The position numbers and the translations under genes were made by a program. Below are positions 54,413 to 63,950 of a stretch of DNA of 64,000 nucleotides, in pieces. The stretch is from positions 124,001-188,000 of the forward strand of contig NZ_FCOE02000011.1 of the NCBI RefSeq assembly GCF_001544915.2, read 5' to 3'. Below the pieces are notes generated by a model. The model did no database searches and was not told the origin of the DNA. It saw only the letters and a program-made list of their open reading frames with translations. The stretch's first letter is position 1. Each line of letters starts with the position of its first letter. Source of the DNA: Caballeronia pedi. Lineage in GTDB: Bacteria; Pseudomonadota; Gammaproteobacteria; Burkholderiales; Burkholderiaceae.

Positions 54413-54922
54413 TCAAGCGCCCGCTTCGGCCTTGACCGGCTTCGCGGCATGAGCCGCTTCGTCTTCCGCTTCGGCGGATTCACCCGCCTGACACACGGCA
54501 ACGAGAATGCTGCATTTCACGCGATCGAGCAGCGGCGTGTTGCCTGCGCCCATCCACCAGCGCGCGAGTCCGCTGCGGCACCGATGCCCGACCACGACGA
54601 GATCGACCTGCAAACTTTCCGCGAGCGCCGCGATTTCGTCGATCGGATGGCCGAACGCGAAATGCCCCTGCGCCGGAAGGCCGCGCTCCCGCAGCCACTC
54701 GACGCCTTCCTGCAGGATGTCGCGTGCGGCCTCTTCGAAACGTCCGCAGGCCATATCGGTTAGCAGTCCGGCGCTCTGCGCGATGCTGGAGCGCATGTCG
54801 ACCACCGCGAGGACGTGCGTCTCGGCATTCAGATCCAGCGCGAGATTCGCGCCTTGCCGCAATGCCTTGCGCCCCTCTCTGGAGCCGTCATAGCACAGCA
54901 GGATTTTTCGATAGCTATCCAT
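54413..54922 (-). CDS. Universal stress protein (UspA family)
   Basis: This 169-residue Usp domain protein starts MDSYRKILLCYDGSREGRKAL, has the ATP-loop region VDLVVVGHRCRSGLARWWMGAGNTPLLDRVKCSILVA (about 110-145) and an Ala/Glu-rich tail. The nucleotide motif resembles G-2X-G-9X-G(S/T) only partly (GNTPLL), so ATP binding is uncertain. The start at 54922 follows GGGAGGTCACG on the minus strand. It faces the DUF2939 gene convergently. Confidence 0.88.
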   Translation of the reverse strand: MDSYRKILLCYDGSREGRKALRQGANLALDLNAETHVLAVVDMRSSIAQSAGLLTDMACGRFEEAARDILQEGVEWLRERGLPAQGHFAFGHPIDEIAALAESLQVDLVVVGHRCRSGLARWWMGAGNTPLLDRVKCSILVAVCQAGESAEAEDEAAHAAKPVKAEAGA

Positions 54923-55259
54923 CGTGACCTCCCTGGCCAACTTGCCCGTCGCGCTCCGTTCGATGCGATCCGTAGCGCGATTAACCTGCGGCGTTTCTTC
55001 ATCATGGTGTGTCGCCCCATACGTGGCAACGCTGGAAAACGCTAACCGCCGCGAACGTGCTAGCTCGCACCGTGCCAGAACCCCGGACACACCGGCGGAC
55101 AAGCCTCTGGCACTATCGGCCGGAACCGGTTCAAACTCTTCCCGCACAGCTTTGACTCGCGCTCGCCGCATGCGGTTGCAAGCGACGCGCTGCCTTGGTG
55201 CAATGGATTACACTAGCCCGCTGGATTTCCCGATGCGGTTTTCCCTGCGGCACGAAAGC
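54923..55259. other. 337-base divergent region, usp / nodI-type gene
   Basis: No gene is supported. GTGCCAG (55072-55078) and CTGGCAC (55107-55113) are inverted around an inner CCGG-ACACA-CCGG. TACACT (55209-55214) is a possible -10 for the nodI-type gene with no -35. A weak Shine-Dalgarno is not visible before 55260, and alternative in-frame starts lie at 55203 and 55233. Confidence 0.4.
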
Positions 55260-56225
55260 ATGACTGATCAAACATTGCACCCGACCACACGAACCGAGGC
55301 CGACGAAAGCGCCACGCCGCCCGCCATCGAGTTCAACGAAGTAAGGAAACACTACGGCGAACGCATCGTCGTCGACGGTCTCTCGTTCGATGTGCGCCCC
55401 GGCGAATGCTTCGGACTGCTCGGCCCGAACGGCGCGGGCAAGACGACGACGCTCAAGATGCTGCTCGGCATCACCTCGCCGGACAGCGGCGCGATCCGGC
55501 TCGTCGGCGAGCCGGTGCCCGCACGCGCCCGTTTCGCGCGCGAGCGCGTGGGCGTCGTGCCGCAGTTCGACAATCTCGATCCCGATTTCACGGTGCGCGA
55601 AAACCTGACCGTTTTCGGCCGCTACTTCGGCCTGACCGGCGCGCGCATGGACGCGCTCGTGCCTTCGCTGCTCGAATTCGCGCGGCTGGAGAGCAAGGCC
55701 GATGCGCGCGTCGGTGAACTGTCGGGCGGCATGAAGCGGCGTCTCACGCTCGCGCGCGCGCTCGTCAACGATCCCGATGTCCTCGTCATGGACGAGCCGA
55801 CCACCGGCCTCGATCCGCAGGCGCGGCATCTGATCTGGGAACGCCTGCGCTCGCTGCTCGCGCGCGGCAAGACGATCCTCCTCACGACGCACTTCATGGA
55901 AGAAGCCGAACGCCTCTGCGACAGGCTCTGCGTGATCGAGGAAGGCCGCAAGATCGCCGAGGGACGGCCGCGCGATCTCATCGGGTCGGTGATCGGCTCG
56001 GACGTGATCGAAATCTACGGCCCCGATCCGCAAGCCCTCGCCGCCGAGCTCGCGCCGTTGGTCGCGCGCATGGAGGTCAGCGGCGAAACGCTTTTCTGCT
56101 ATGTCGACGACCCGCAGCCCGTGCATGCGCGCGTGAAGGGCCGCGCGGACGTGCGCTATCTGCATCGTCCGGCAAATCTCGAAGATGTGTTTTTGCGTCT
56201 CACCGGACGCGAGATGGTGGACTGA
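55260..56225 (+). CDS. nodI: NodI-type ABC transporter ATP-binding protein
   Basis: This 321-residue ATPase belongs to the NodI/DrrA group. It has Walker A GPNGAGKTT, the signature LSGGMKRR, Walker B VLVMDEPTTGLDPQARH and the switch His in LTTHFMEEAERL. The C-terminal 90 residues are the DrrA-like tail. In rhizobia NodI exports lipochitin oligosaccharides; in non-nodulating Burkholderia relatives this pair is a general exporter of unknown substrate. It overlaps nothing and is 4 bases from nodJ. Confidence 0.85.
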   Translation: MTDQTLHPTTRTEADESATPPAIEFNEVRKHYGERIVVDGLSFDVRPGECFGLLGPNGAGKTTTLKMLLGITSPDSGAIRLVGEPVPARARFARERVGVVPQFDNLDPDFTVRENLTVFGRYFGLTGARMDALVPSLLEFARLESKADARVGELSGGMKRRLTLARALVNDPDVLVMDEPTTGLDPQARHLIWERLRSLLARGKTILLTTHFMEEAERLCDRLCVIEEGRKIAEGRPRDLIGSVIGSDVIEIYGPDPQALAAELAPLVARMEVSGETLFCYVDDPQPVHARVKGRADVRYLHRPANLEDVFLRLTGREMVD

Positions 56226-56229
56226 GTCA

Positions 56230-57084
56230 ATGGATACGCTCGATCAATCCCGCGTCGACAAGAAGCGCGCGCACAGGCCGCCGGCGCACGCGGAAAGCTT
56301 CACGCCGCTGTCCAGCGCGTTGCCCGCCAACGGCACGCACTGGATGTCCGTATGGCTGCGCAACTATCTCGTGTGGAGAAAGCTCGCGATCGCCTCGATG
56401 ATCGGCAATCTCGCCGATCCGATGATCTATCTCTTCGGCTTGGGACTTGGACTCGGCCTGATGGTCGGACACGTCGACGGCGTGTCGTATATCGCGTTTC
56501 TCGCGGCAGGCACGGCGGCGTCGAGCGTGATGATGTCCGCGAGCTTCGAGGCGATGTACTCGGGCTTCTCGCGCATGCACGTGCAGCGCACGTGGGAAGC
56601 GATCATGCACACGCCGCTCACGCTCGGCGATATCGTGCTGGGCGAGATCGTCTGGGCCGCGAGCAAATCGGTGCTGTCGGGCGTGGCGATCATGGTCGTC
56701 GCGGGTGCGCTCGGCTATGCGAGCTTTCCGTCGATGCTGATCGCGCTGCCCGTCATCGTGCTCACGGGACTCGCGTTCGCCAGCGCCGCGATGGTCATCA
56801 CCGCGCTCGCGCCGAGTTACGACTTCTTCATGTTCTATCAGACGCTCGCGCTCACGCCGATGCTTCTGCTGTCCGGCGTGTTCTTTCCGATCGCGCAACT
56901 GCCCGCGCTGGCGCAGCACGTCACGCAGGTGCTGCCGCTCTTTCACGCGGTCGAACTGATTCGTCCCGCGATGCTCGGCCGCCCGTTCGACGGCCTGGCC
57001 GTGCACGTGCTCGTGCTGATCGCGTATGCGGTCGTGCCGTTCTTTCTCTGCGCGTGGCTATTCAGGCGGCGCATGATGAAGTGA
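56230..57084 (+). CDS. nodJ: NodJ-type ABC-2 permease
   Basis: This 284-residue permease has six predicted helices and the ABC-2 family pattern (YLVWRKLAIASMIGNLADPMIYLFGLGLGLG, then FYQTLALTPMLLLSGVFFPI). It pairs with NodI-type ATPases. The start at 56230 lies 4 bases after the nodI stop; the in-frame ATG at 56185 overlaps nodI and is less likely. The substrate is not shown by the sequence. Confidence 0.85.
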   Translation: MDTLDQSRVDKKRAHRPPAHAESFTPLSSALPANGTHWMSVWLRNYLVWRKLAIASMIGNLADPMIYLFGLGLGLGLMVGHVDGVSYIAFLAAGTAASSVMMSASFEAMYSGFSRMHVQRTWEAIMHTPLTLGDIVLGEIVWAASKSVLSGVAIMVVAGALGYASFPSMLIALPVIVLTGLAFASAAMVITALAPSYDFFMFYQTLALTPMLLLSGVFFPIAQLPALAQHVTQVLPLFHAVELIRPAMLGRPFDGLAVHVLVLIAYAVVPFFLCAWLFRRRMMK

Positions 57085-57092
57085 CAAATGAC

Positions 57093-57127
57093 AAACGGCG
57101 ATGGACTGCGAAGCCCATCGCCGTTTT
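57093..57127. terminator. Bidirectional terminator between nodJ and gnd
   Basis: AAACGGCGATGG (57093-57104) pairs with CCATCGCCGTTT (57115-57126), followed by TC on the plus strand and by TGTCATT on the minus. The arms carry short T and A runs. It serves the two convergent units. Confidence 0.75.
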
Positions 57128-57148
57128 CGCATCGTCGACGAAACAGCG

Positions 57149-58129
57149 CTACTTCGCCGGAAACTCGTGGTGCCCGCCGAAGCCGAAGCGCATCGCGGAG
57201 AGCATGCGCTCGGGGAACGATTCGGCATCGCGCGAGCGGAAGCGCGTATAAAGCGCCGCCGACAAGACCTGCGCCGGCACCGCTTCCTCAATCGCCGCCT
57301 CGATGGTCCAGCGCCCTTCGCCGCTGTCCGCGACTTCCGTCGAGAAGCGTTCGAGCGTGCCATCGGTAGCGAGCGCGCCGGCGGTCAGATCGAGCAGCCA
57401 CGACGACACCACGCTGCCGCGCCGCCATACTTCGGCGATATCCGCGAGATCGAGCGTATAGCGTTCGCCTTCCGCCAGATCCTTCGATTCCTTGTGCCTG
57501 AGGATGTGAAAGCCCTCGGCATACGCCTGCATCAAACCGTACTCGATGCCGTTGTGCACCATCTTCACGAAGTGTCCCGAGCCGACCGGTCCGCAATGCA
57601 TATAGCCGTTCTCGACGCGCGCATCGCGTCCTTCGCGTCCCGGCGTGGCGGGAATATCGCCGCGTCCGGGCGCGAGCGTCGCGAGAATCGGATCGAGCCG
57701 GCGCACGACTGCTTCGTCGCCGCCGATCATCATGCAGTAGCCGCGCTCCAGTCCCCAGATGCCGCCCGAGGTGCCGACATCGACGTAATGAATGCCCTGC
57801 TCGCGCAACTGCGCGGCGCGCCGGATATCGTCCTTGTAGAAGCTGTTGCCGCCGTCGATGATCACGTCGTCCGCGCCGAGGATCTTGTGCAGATCATTCA
57901 GCGTGTCTTCGGTGATCTTGCCCGCGGGCAGCATCAGCCAGACGACGCGCGGCGCGGCCAGCTTCGCGACGAGATCGCCCAGATCCTTCGCGCCCGTCGC
58001 GCCTTCGCTGGCGAGCGCCTCGGTCGCCTGCGGGGCGTGGTCGTACACGACGCACGTGTGCCCGCCGCGCATCAGGCGCCGTCCGATGTTGCCGCCCATG
58101 CGTCCCAGTCCCACGATGCCGATCTGCAT
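57149..58129 (-). CDS. gnd: 6-phosphogluconate dehydrogenase, short (NAD-type) form
   Basis: This 326-residue enzyme oxidises 6-phosphogluconate to ribulose 5-phosphate. It is shorter than the 470-residue E. coli Gnd and belongs to the short GndA/YqeC type. The cofactor loop is GLGRMGGNIGRRL at 7-19 and the second strand ends VVYDHAP, whose acidic Asp suggests NAD preference. GTSGGIWGLERGYCMMIGG near 115 and the catalytic Lys region GSGHFVKMVHNGIEYG near 180 are intact. It sits directly behind tkt (6 bases). Confidence 0.9.
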   Translation of the reverse strand: MQIGIVGLGRMGGNIGRRLMRGGHTCVVYDHAPQATEALASEGATGAKDLGDLVAKLAAPRVVWLMLPAGKITEDTLNDLHKILGADDVIIDGGNSFYKDDIRRAAQLREQGIHYVDVGTSGGIWGLERGYCMMIGGDEAVVRRLDPILATLAPGRGDIPATPGREGRDARVENGYMHCGPVGSGHFVKMVHNGIEYGLMQAYAEGFHILRHKESKDLAEGERYTLDLADIAEVWRRGSVVSSWLLDLTAGALATDGTLERFSTEVADSGEGRWTIEAAIEEAVPAQVLSAALYTRFRSRDAESFPERMLSAMRFGFGGHHEFPAK

Positions 58130-58135
58130 GATTAT

Positions 58136-60229
58136 TTACTCCTTGCCGTTGGATTTCACGCGCGCGATCTGCTTCTTCGCTTCTTCGTAGACGCGCTCCG
58201 GCGTGAAGCCGAATTTCGTCTTGAGCGCCTTCAATGGCGCCGACGCGCCGAACGTGTGCATCACGATCTGCGATCCCAGGCGGCCGACGTAGCGATCCCA
58301 GCCGAGCGTCGCGGCCTGCTCGACACACACGCGAGCGTTCACGTCCGGCGGCAGCACCGAGTCCTTGTACGCCTGATCCTGCTTCTCGAAGATGTCCCAT
58401 GACGGCATCGACACGACGCGCGCCGCGATGCCTTCGGCCTTCAGCTTCTCGTATGCCTCGACGCACAGCGACACTTCGCTGCCGGTCGCGAGCAGCAGCA
58501 CTTCGGGCTTCTTGCCGCCTGCGGTATCGGCGAGCACGTACGCGCCGCGCTTCACGCCATCGGCCGATGCGTATTTCTCGCGATCGAAGGTCGGCAGCGG
58601 CTGGCGCGTCAGCACGATGCACGACGGCTCCTTCGGATGCGACAGCGCGACGCGCCACACTTCTGCCACTTCGTTCGCATCGGCGGGACGCAGCGTGGAG
58701 AGGCCCGGCACGCCGCGCAAGGAAGCCAGTTGCTCGATCGGCTGATGCGTCGGTCCGTCTTCACCGACGCCGATCGAATCGTGCGTGAACACGTAGATCA
58801 CCGGCACTTCCATGATCGCGGAGAGGCGGATCGGCGGCTTCATGTAATCGCTGAAGATCAGGAACGTCGATCCATACGGCCGCAGTCCGGACAGCGCGAG
58901 GCCGTTGCAGACCGCGCCCATGCCGTGCTCGCGAATCCCGAAGTGCAGATTGCGCCCGCTGTAGCTGTCGTGTTCGAAGCTGCCCGCGCCCTCGAACTTG
59001 AGGTTCGTCTTGGTCGAAGGCGACAGATCCGCCGAGCCGCCGATCAGCCAGGGCAGGCGCGGCGCGATCGCGTTGAGCACCTTGCCCGACGAGTCGCGCG
59101 TCGCGATGCCCTTTTCGTCCGGCTCGAAGGTGGGAATATCGGCGTCCCAGCCTTCAGGCAGCTTGTTCTGGAGCATCAGCCACGCTTCTTTCGCGAGTTC
59201 CGGATTCGACTTCTCGTAGGCGTCGAAGCGCTGCTTCCACTCGGCGTGCAGCTTCTTGCCGCGCGCGCCCATGCCGTCGGCGAAATGCTGCATGACGCCG
59301 TCGGGCACGTAAAACTGCTTGTCCTCGGGCCAGCCGTAGAACTTCTTCGCGAGCTTGATTTCGTCCTCGCCGAGCGGCTCGCCGTGCGCGCCGGACGTGT
59401 CCTGCTTGTGCGGCGCGCCCCAGCCAATGATGCTCTTCACGACGATCAGCGTCGGCTTGTCGGTGTGGGACTTCGCCTTGTTGATGGCGTCTTCGAGCGC
59501 GCTGGCGTCGTTGGCGTCGTCTACGTGCAGCGTGTGCCAGTTGTAGCCGTGAAAGCGCGCTTCGACATCGTCGCTGTAGGCGAGGTCCGTGTGACCTTCG
59601 ATGGTGATGCGGTTGCTGTCGTAGATCCAGATGAGGTTCGACAGCCGCAGATGCCCCGCGAGCGACGCCGCTTCGTGCGATACGCCTTCCATCATGTCGC
59701 CGTCGCCACACAGCGCGTAGACGCGGTAATCGAAGATTGCGTCCTTGCCCTTGTTGAAGTGGGCTTCCTTCCAGCGCGCGGCCATCGCCATGCCGACGCT
59801 GTTGCCGAGACCCTGCCCGAGCGGGCCGGTCGTCGTTTCGACGCCGGTCGTCATGCGGTATTCCGGGTGGCCCGGCGTCTTGCTGTCGAGTTGGCGGAAA
59901 TGCTCGATGTCGTCGAGCGACACCGCGGGCTTGCCGGTCGGCTTGCCGTCCTGGCCGAATTCCTTCACGCCCGCCAGATGCAGCAGCGAATACAGCAGCA
60001 TCGACGCGTGACCGACCGACAGCACGAAGCGGTCGCGATTCGGCCAAAGCGGCGCGTCAGGATCGTAACGGAGATGGTTCTGCCAGAGATGGAAGGCGAC
60101 GGGCGCGAGCGCCATCGGCGTGCCGGGGTGGCCGGAATTGGCCTTTTGCACGGCGTCCATCGAGAGAGTACGGATGGTGTCGATCGTCAGACGATCGAGA
60201 TCTTTGGCCTGCGGTGTTGCTTGAGACAT
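58136..60229 (-). CDS. tkt: Transketolase
   Basis: This 697-residue ThDP enzyme moves two-carbon units in the pentose phosphate and ribose pathways. It has NSGHPGTPMALAPV near 30, the ThDP motif GDGDMMEGVSHEAASLAGHL near 155, the catalytic Glu in GIREHGMGAVCNGLALSG near 425, and the C-terminal domain from about 555. The start at 60229 gives MSQATPQAKDLDRL and fits the family; a reading to 60439 adds 70 unrelated residues. It forms a unit with gnd. Confidence 0.96.
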   Translation of the reverse strand: MSQATPQAKDLDRLTIDTIRTLSMDAVQKANSGHPGTPMALAPVAFHLWQNHLRYDPDAPLWPNRDRFVLSVGHASMLLYSLLHLAGVKEFGQDGKPTGKPAVSLDDIEHFRQLDSKTPGHPEYRMTTGVETTTGPLGQGLGNSVGMAMAARWKEAHFNKGKDAIFDYRVYALCGDGDMMEGVSHEAASLAGHLRLSNLIWIYDSNRITIEGHTDLAYSDDVEARFHGYNWHTLHVDDANDASALEDAINKAKSHTDKPTLIVVKSIIGWGAPHKQDTSGAHGEPLGEDEIKLAKKFYGWPEDKQFYVPDGVMQHFADGMGARGKKLHAEWKQRFDAYEKSNPELAKEAWLMLQNKLPEGWDADIPTFEPDEKGIATRDSSGKVLNAIAPRLPWLIGGSADLSPSTKTNLKFEGAGSFEHDSYSGRNLHFGIREHGMGAVCNGLALSGLRPYGSTFLIFSDYMKPPIRLSAIMEVPVIYVFTHDSIGVGEDGPTHQPIEQLASLRGVPGLSTLRPADANEVAEVWRVALSHPKEPSCIVLTRQPLPTFDREKYASADGVKRGAYVLADTAGGKKPEVLLLATGSEVSLCVEAYEKLKAEGIAARVVSMPSWDIFEKQDQAYKDSVLPPDVNARVCVEQAATLGWDRYVGRLGSQIVMHTFGASAPLKALKTKFGFTPERVYEEAKKQIARVKSNGKE

Positions 60230-60492
60230 GAGCGACGACTCCTTTGCAAAGAGCGCGCTGTGGCGAAAGGCGCCGCAGCGGGCAACCAGGACCATCGAGC
60301 AAGTGTAGTGCCTTGCAGCCGGCACCGCACGGCGAGTATTGCGAGGGGCGCGCCGTGCCGCATCACGGCGGCACGACAGACAAACGGATGCGGTTTCAGA
60401 AGATGGGATGACCCGCCGCACGAACGTCAATGCTGACACATTCGGGGCCAGCCCATCCGATTCTTCGACAAATCGTTGACCGGACAGGGAAT

Positions 60493-61545
60493 TCAGGGCG
60501 CCGGATTCGGCTGGCGTTCGTGCAGTGCTTCGATTTCGGCCAGAATTTCCTCCGACAGTTCCACGTTCACGCTATCGATGTTCTCCTTCAGTTGCGGCAT
60601 CGACGTCGCGCCGATCAACGTGCTCGTCGTGAACGGCCGCGTGTTGACGAACGCGAGCGCGAGTTGCGTGGGCGTCAGGCCGTGACGCTTCGCCAGTTCG
60701 ACATACGACGAGATTGCCGCGACTGCCTGCGGCTTGCTGTAACGCTGAAAACGTTCGTACAGCGTGATGCGCGCGCCGGCCGGACGTGCGCCGCCTTCGT
60801 ACTTGCCCGACAGCCAGCCGAACGCAAGCGGCGAGTACGCGAGCAGCCCGACGCCTTCCTGGTGCGTGAACTCGGACAGCCCGAGTTCATACGTGCGGTT
60901 CACGAGACTGTACGGATTCTGAATGCTGACGATCTTCGGCAGGCCCACTTTCTCTGCCGCGCGCAGAAACTGCGCGACGCCCCACGGCGTTTCGTTCGAC
61001 ACGCCCACATAGCGGATCTTGCCCGCCTTCACGATCTCCGCGAGCGCGGCGAGGGTTTCCTCGATCGGCACCGTGTACTCGTCTTCGAGATACGGATAGT
61101 TCGGGCGTCCGAAGGTCATCGTGCTGCGGTCCGGCCAGTGCAGCTGATACAGATCGACGTAATCGGTTTGCAGGCGCTTCAGGCTGCCGTCGATGGCCTC
61201 GTTCAGATTCTTGCGATCGAACTGGTTGCCCGCGCCGCGAATGTGCCGCGGATTGTGCGGCTGACGCGCGGGCCCGGCGATCTTCGTCGCCAGCACGATG
61301 TCCGCGCGCTTCGCAGCGTTCTTCGCGAGCCACGTACCGATATATTCCTCCGTGCGGCCCTGCGTTTCGGGGCGCGGCGGCACCGGGTACATTTCGGCGG
61401 CATCGATCAGATTCACGCCCTGAGCGAGCGCATAGCCGATCTGCTCGTGCGCGTCGCTTTCCGTGTTCTGCTCGCCCCAGGTCATGGTGCCGAGCCCGAT
61501 CAGACTCACGTCGACACCCGAATCACCCAGTTTCCGAAACTTCAT
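60493..61545 (-). CDS. tas: Aldo/keto reductase of the Tas family
   Basis: This 350-residue NADPH-dependent TIM-barrel reductase closely follows E. coli Tas (LGLGTMTWGEQNTE, AEMYPVPPRPETQGRTEEYIGTWL, LKRLQTDYVDLYQLHWPDR). The catalytic Tyr in AEMYP, the Lys in VLATKIAG and the His in QLHWPD are present. Tas in E. coli suppresses tyrosine auxotrophy under starvation; the natural substrate is not known. It lies apart from tkt by 263 bases and divergent from the MFS gene. Confidence 0.92.
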   Translation of the reverse strand: MKFRKLGDSGVDVSLIGLGTMTWGEQNTESDAHEQIGYALAQGVNLIDAAEMYPVPPRPETQGRTEEYIGTWLAKNAAKRADIVLATKIAGPARQPHNPRHIRGAGNQFDRKNLNEAIDGSLKRLQTDYVDLYQLHWPDRSTMTFGRPNYPYLEDEYTVPIEETLAALAEIVKAGKIRYVGVSNETPWGVAQFLRAAEKVGLPKIVSIQNPYSLVNRTYELGLSEFTHQEGVGLLAYSPLAFGWLSGKYEGGARPAGARITLYERFQRYSKPQAVAAISSYVELAKRHGLTPTQLALAFVNTRPFTTSTLIGATSMPQLKENIDSVNVELSEEILAEIEALHERQPNPAP

Positions 61546-61711
61546 TGCTCAGTCCTCTTGTTGGCGTAGTGTTTGCGCGCTGTCGGCGCATTGTCGGAAA
61601 TGCTGCTTGGCTGGTTTTCCGGCAATCGCAAAAACTACCATAGCCGCGAAAGGTCTGCTCTCGCGGCTAGAATGGCAGGCTTCCAATACCTCAGGCAGGA
61701 GCGCGTCACCG

Positions 61712-63136
61712 ATGCCGTCTGCAAGTGTCAGCGAGAACAAAGGCTCGTCGCTCATCGTCATGCTGGTCGCGGCAACCTTCTTCATGGAGAACCTCGACGG
61801 CACGATCATCGCCACCGCCTTGCCGCAGATGGCGCGCTCGTTCAACGTGCATCCCGCCGACATGAGCCTCGGCATCACGGCCTATCTGCTCACGCTCGCC
61901 GTCTTCATTCCGATTTCCGGCTGGGCCGCCGACCGCTTCGGCCTGCGTACCGTGTTCGCGAGCGCGATCGCGGTGTTCACGGCGGCGTCCGTGCTGTGCG
62001 CGACGACTTCGACCCTGCCGGCCTTCGCCGCGGCGCGCGTGCTGCAAGGCATCGGCGGCGCGATGATGGTGCCGGTCGGACGCCTCGCCGTGCTGCGCGC
62101 GACGCCCAAGGAAGGCCTGATGCGCGCGATCGCGATCATCACCTGGCCGGGCCTCGTCGCTCCGGTGATCGGCCCGCCGCTCGGCGGTTTCATCACGACC
62201 TACTCGTCGTGGCGCTGGATCTTCTATCTGAACGTGCCGCTCGGTCTGATCGGCCTGCTGCTGACGCTGCGCTACATCGGCAACGAACGCGAGGACGCGA
62301 CGCGCCGCTTCGACCTGCCGGGTTTCGCGCTGTGCGGCATCGCGTGCACGACGCTGCTCTACGCGATGGAACTGATCGGCCGCAGCGACGCCGACTGGAC
62401 CCTGGTGGGCGTGCTGGTCGCGGTGGGCGTGGTGTCGGGTATCGCGTCGTACTGGCATCTGCGGCGCGCGACGCAGCCGGTCGTCGATCTGTCGGCGCTG
62501 AAGGTGAAGACGTTCGCCGTGTCGATGACCGGCGGGTCGCTCTTTCGCATCGCGATCAGCGCGGCGCCGTTCCTGTTGCCGCTGATGTTCCAGGTCGGCT
62601 TCGGCATGAACGCGTTCGAATCCGGCCTGCTCACGCTCGCCGTGTTCGCGGGCAATCTGTCGATGAAACTCGTCACCACGCCCGTGATGCGCCAGTTCGG
62701 CTTCCGGTCGGTGCTGATCGTGAACGGCGTGCTCGCCGCCTTGTCGCTCGCCGCGATGAGCCTGCTCACGCCGACGACGCCCACACTCGTGATCGTCGTC
62801 GTGCTGTTTCTGAGCGGCTTGTCGCGTTCGTTGCAGTTCACGGCGCTGAACACGCTGAGTTTCGCCGATGTGCCGAAAGCGCAGATGAGCGGCGCATCGG
62901 CGCTGTCCAGCACGCTCTTTCAGATGACGATGGGCATCGGCGTCGCGATCGGGGCGATCGCGCTGCGCATCGGCGAGTGGTTCCACGGGCACGACGCCCA
63001 TTCGATCGGGCCGGAAGATTTCAGCGTCGCGTTTCTGATCGTCGCGTTGGTGGGGCTGGTCGGCGTGGTGGATCTCTTCGGGCTCGCGAAGGACGCGGGG
63101 GCGCTGGTTTCGGGGCATCGAAAGCCGAAGGCGTGA
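61712..63136 (+). CDS. MFS transporter of the DHA2 (EmrB/QacA) type
   Basis: This 474-residue membrane protein has the DHA2 features: motif A-like GWAADRFGLRTVF near 70, the early MENLDGTIIATALPQMARSFN and PVIGPPLGGFITTYSSWRWIFYLNVPLG near 155. About 13-14 helices are visible. Such proteins export drugs or organic ions by proton exchange; the substrate is unknown. The start at 61712 has GCAGGAG nearby; the in-frame ATG at 61463 overlaps the tas gene on the other strand and is rejected. Confidence 0.88.
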   Translation: MPSASVSENKGSSLIVMLVAATFFMENLDGTIIATALPQMARSFNVHPADMSLGITAYLLTLAVFIPISGWAADRFGLRTVFASAIAVFTAASVLCATTSTLPAFAAARVLQGIGGAMMVPVGRLAVLRATPKEGLMRAIAIITWPGLVAPVIGPPLGGFITTYSSWRWIFYLNVPLGLIGLLLTLRYIGNEREDATRRFDLPGFALCGIACTTLLYAMELIGRSDADWTLVGVLVAVGVVSGIASYWHLRRATQPVVDLSALKVKTFAVSMTGGSLFRIAISAAPFLLPLMFQVGFGMNAFESGLLTLAVFAGNLSMKLVTTPVMRQFGFRSVLIVNGVLAALSLAAMSLLTPTTPTLVIVVVLFLSGLSRSLQFTALNTLSFADVPKAQMSGASALSSTLFQMTMGIGVAIGAIALRIGEWFHGHDAHSIGPEDFSVAFLIVALVGLVGVVDLFGLAKDAGALVSGHRKPKA

Positions 63137-63190
63137 CGATTTCATGACGCGAAGGCTCAAGCCTTCGCCGCGCCTGCCGTAATCCCGCGT

Positions 63191-63388
63191 ATGAACTCCC
63201 ACACCCTCGACGCCCTGTCCGCCCTGACCGAAACGGTCGCCGCCATCCGCCACGCGCGCGGCCTCAAGAATCCGCACGATTTCCCGGAAGGCTCGCCCGA
63301 CCGCCAGCGCGTCGCCGACGCCTTCGCCGACGACTTCCTGCGCGCGCTAGACGCGGAGCCGAGCATCGGCGCGTGGTGGCCTATCTGA
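63191..63388 (+). CDS. Small hypothetical protein
   Basis: This 65-residue reading frame (MNSHTLDALSALTETVAAIRHARGLKNPHDFPEG...) is helical, charged and not recognised. A clear Shine-Dalgarno is not seen just before the ATG. Codon use follows the neighbours, which favours a real gene, but short GC-rich frames arise by chance. No signal peptide or membrane helix is present. Confidence 0.45.
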   Translation: MNSHTLDALSALTETVAAIRHARGLKNPHDFPEGSPDRQRVADAFADDFLRALDAEPSIGAWWPI

Positions 63389-63562
63389 CGAATTGGGCAA
63401 CGTAGCGGCATCGTTTACAGCGATCCGCGTAAGCCGATTCCCCGAATCGACATCTTCTGAGTCAAGTTTTGCTATTTGGCGAAACGTTTGCGCGCGGCCA
63501 TCAAGTCGCGCTCACGCGCGCCGACAACTCGCATATAGCCATGACTCAATCAGGAGATGCCA

Positions 63563-63946
63563 GTGAAGTGGGTAGCGTCACTTTTTGCCATCGTCGTTGC
63601 AGTCGCCGTGACCGGCTGCGCGCCGATGCCCGCGGCCAGCACGGCCCAGATCGACAAGCAGGCGGCGTCCGCCGAGATCGTCCGTTTCGAGATTCCCGCC
63701 GACGCGCTCGGCGCGCGCGATGCGCAACTCACCGCGATCCTCGCGAAAGCCGGTGCGCTCGCGGCCGCGCAAAAGCAGCCGACGACCATCCTCGTCACGG
63801 CGCTCGCGCAAGACTTCCCCTATCTCAATCAGGCGATCTGGAAAGGCGTGCCGGCCCGCCATACGGTCAGGCTCAGCCTGGAAAACCTCACTGCCGGCGC
63901 GCGACAGCCATACAGCGTGGCCATCAAGCCGACTCAGGGAGGCTGA
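63563..63946 (+). CDS. Small lipoprotein of unknown function
   Basis: This 127-residue protein starts with a lipoprotein signal (VVAVAVTGC; lipid Cys near residue 18). The mature part is short, Ala-rich and mixed alpha/beta, ending RQPYSVAIKPTQGG. I prefer the GTG at 63563, six bases after GGAG (63553-63556), over the ATG at 63557, which touches the Shine-Dalgarno. The next gene starts 4 bases downstream. The function is not recognised. Confidence 0.7.
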   Translation: MKWVASLFAIVVAVAVTGCAPMPAASTAQIDKQAASAEIVRFEIPADALGARDAQLTAILAKAGALAAAQKQPTTILVTALAQDFPYLNQAIWKGVPARHTVRLSLENLTAGARQPYSVAIKPTQGG

Positions 63947-63950
63947 CGCG

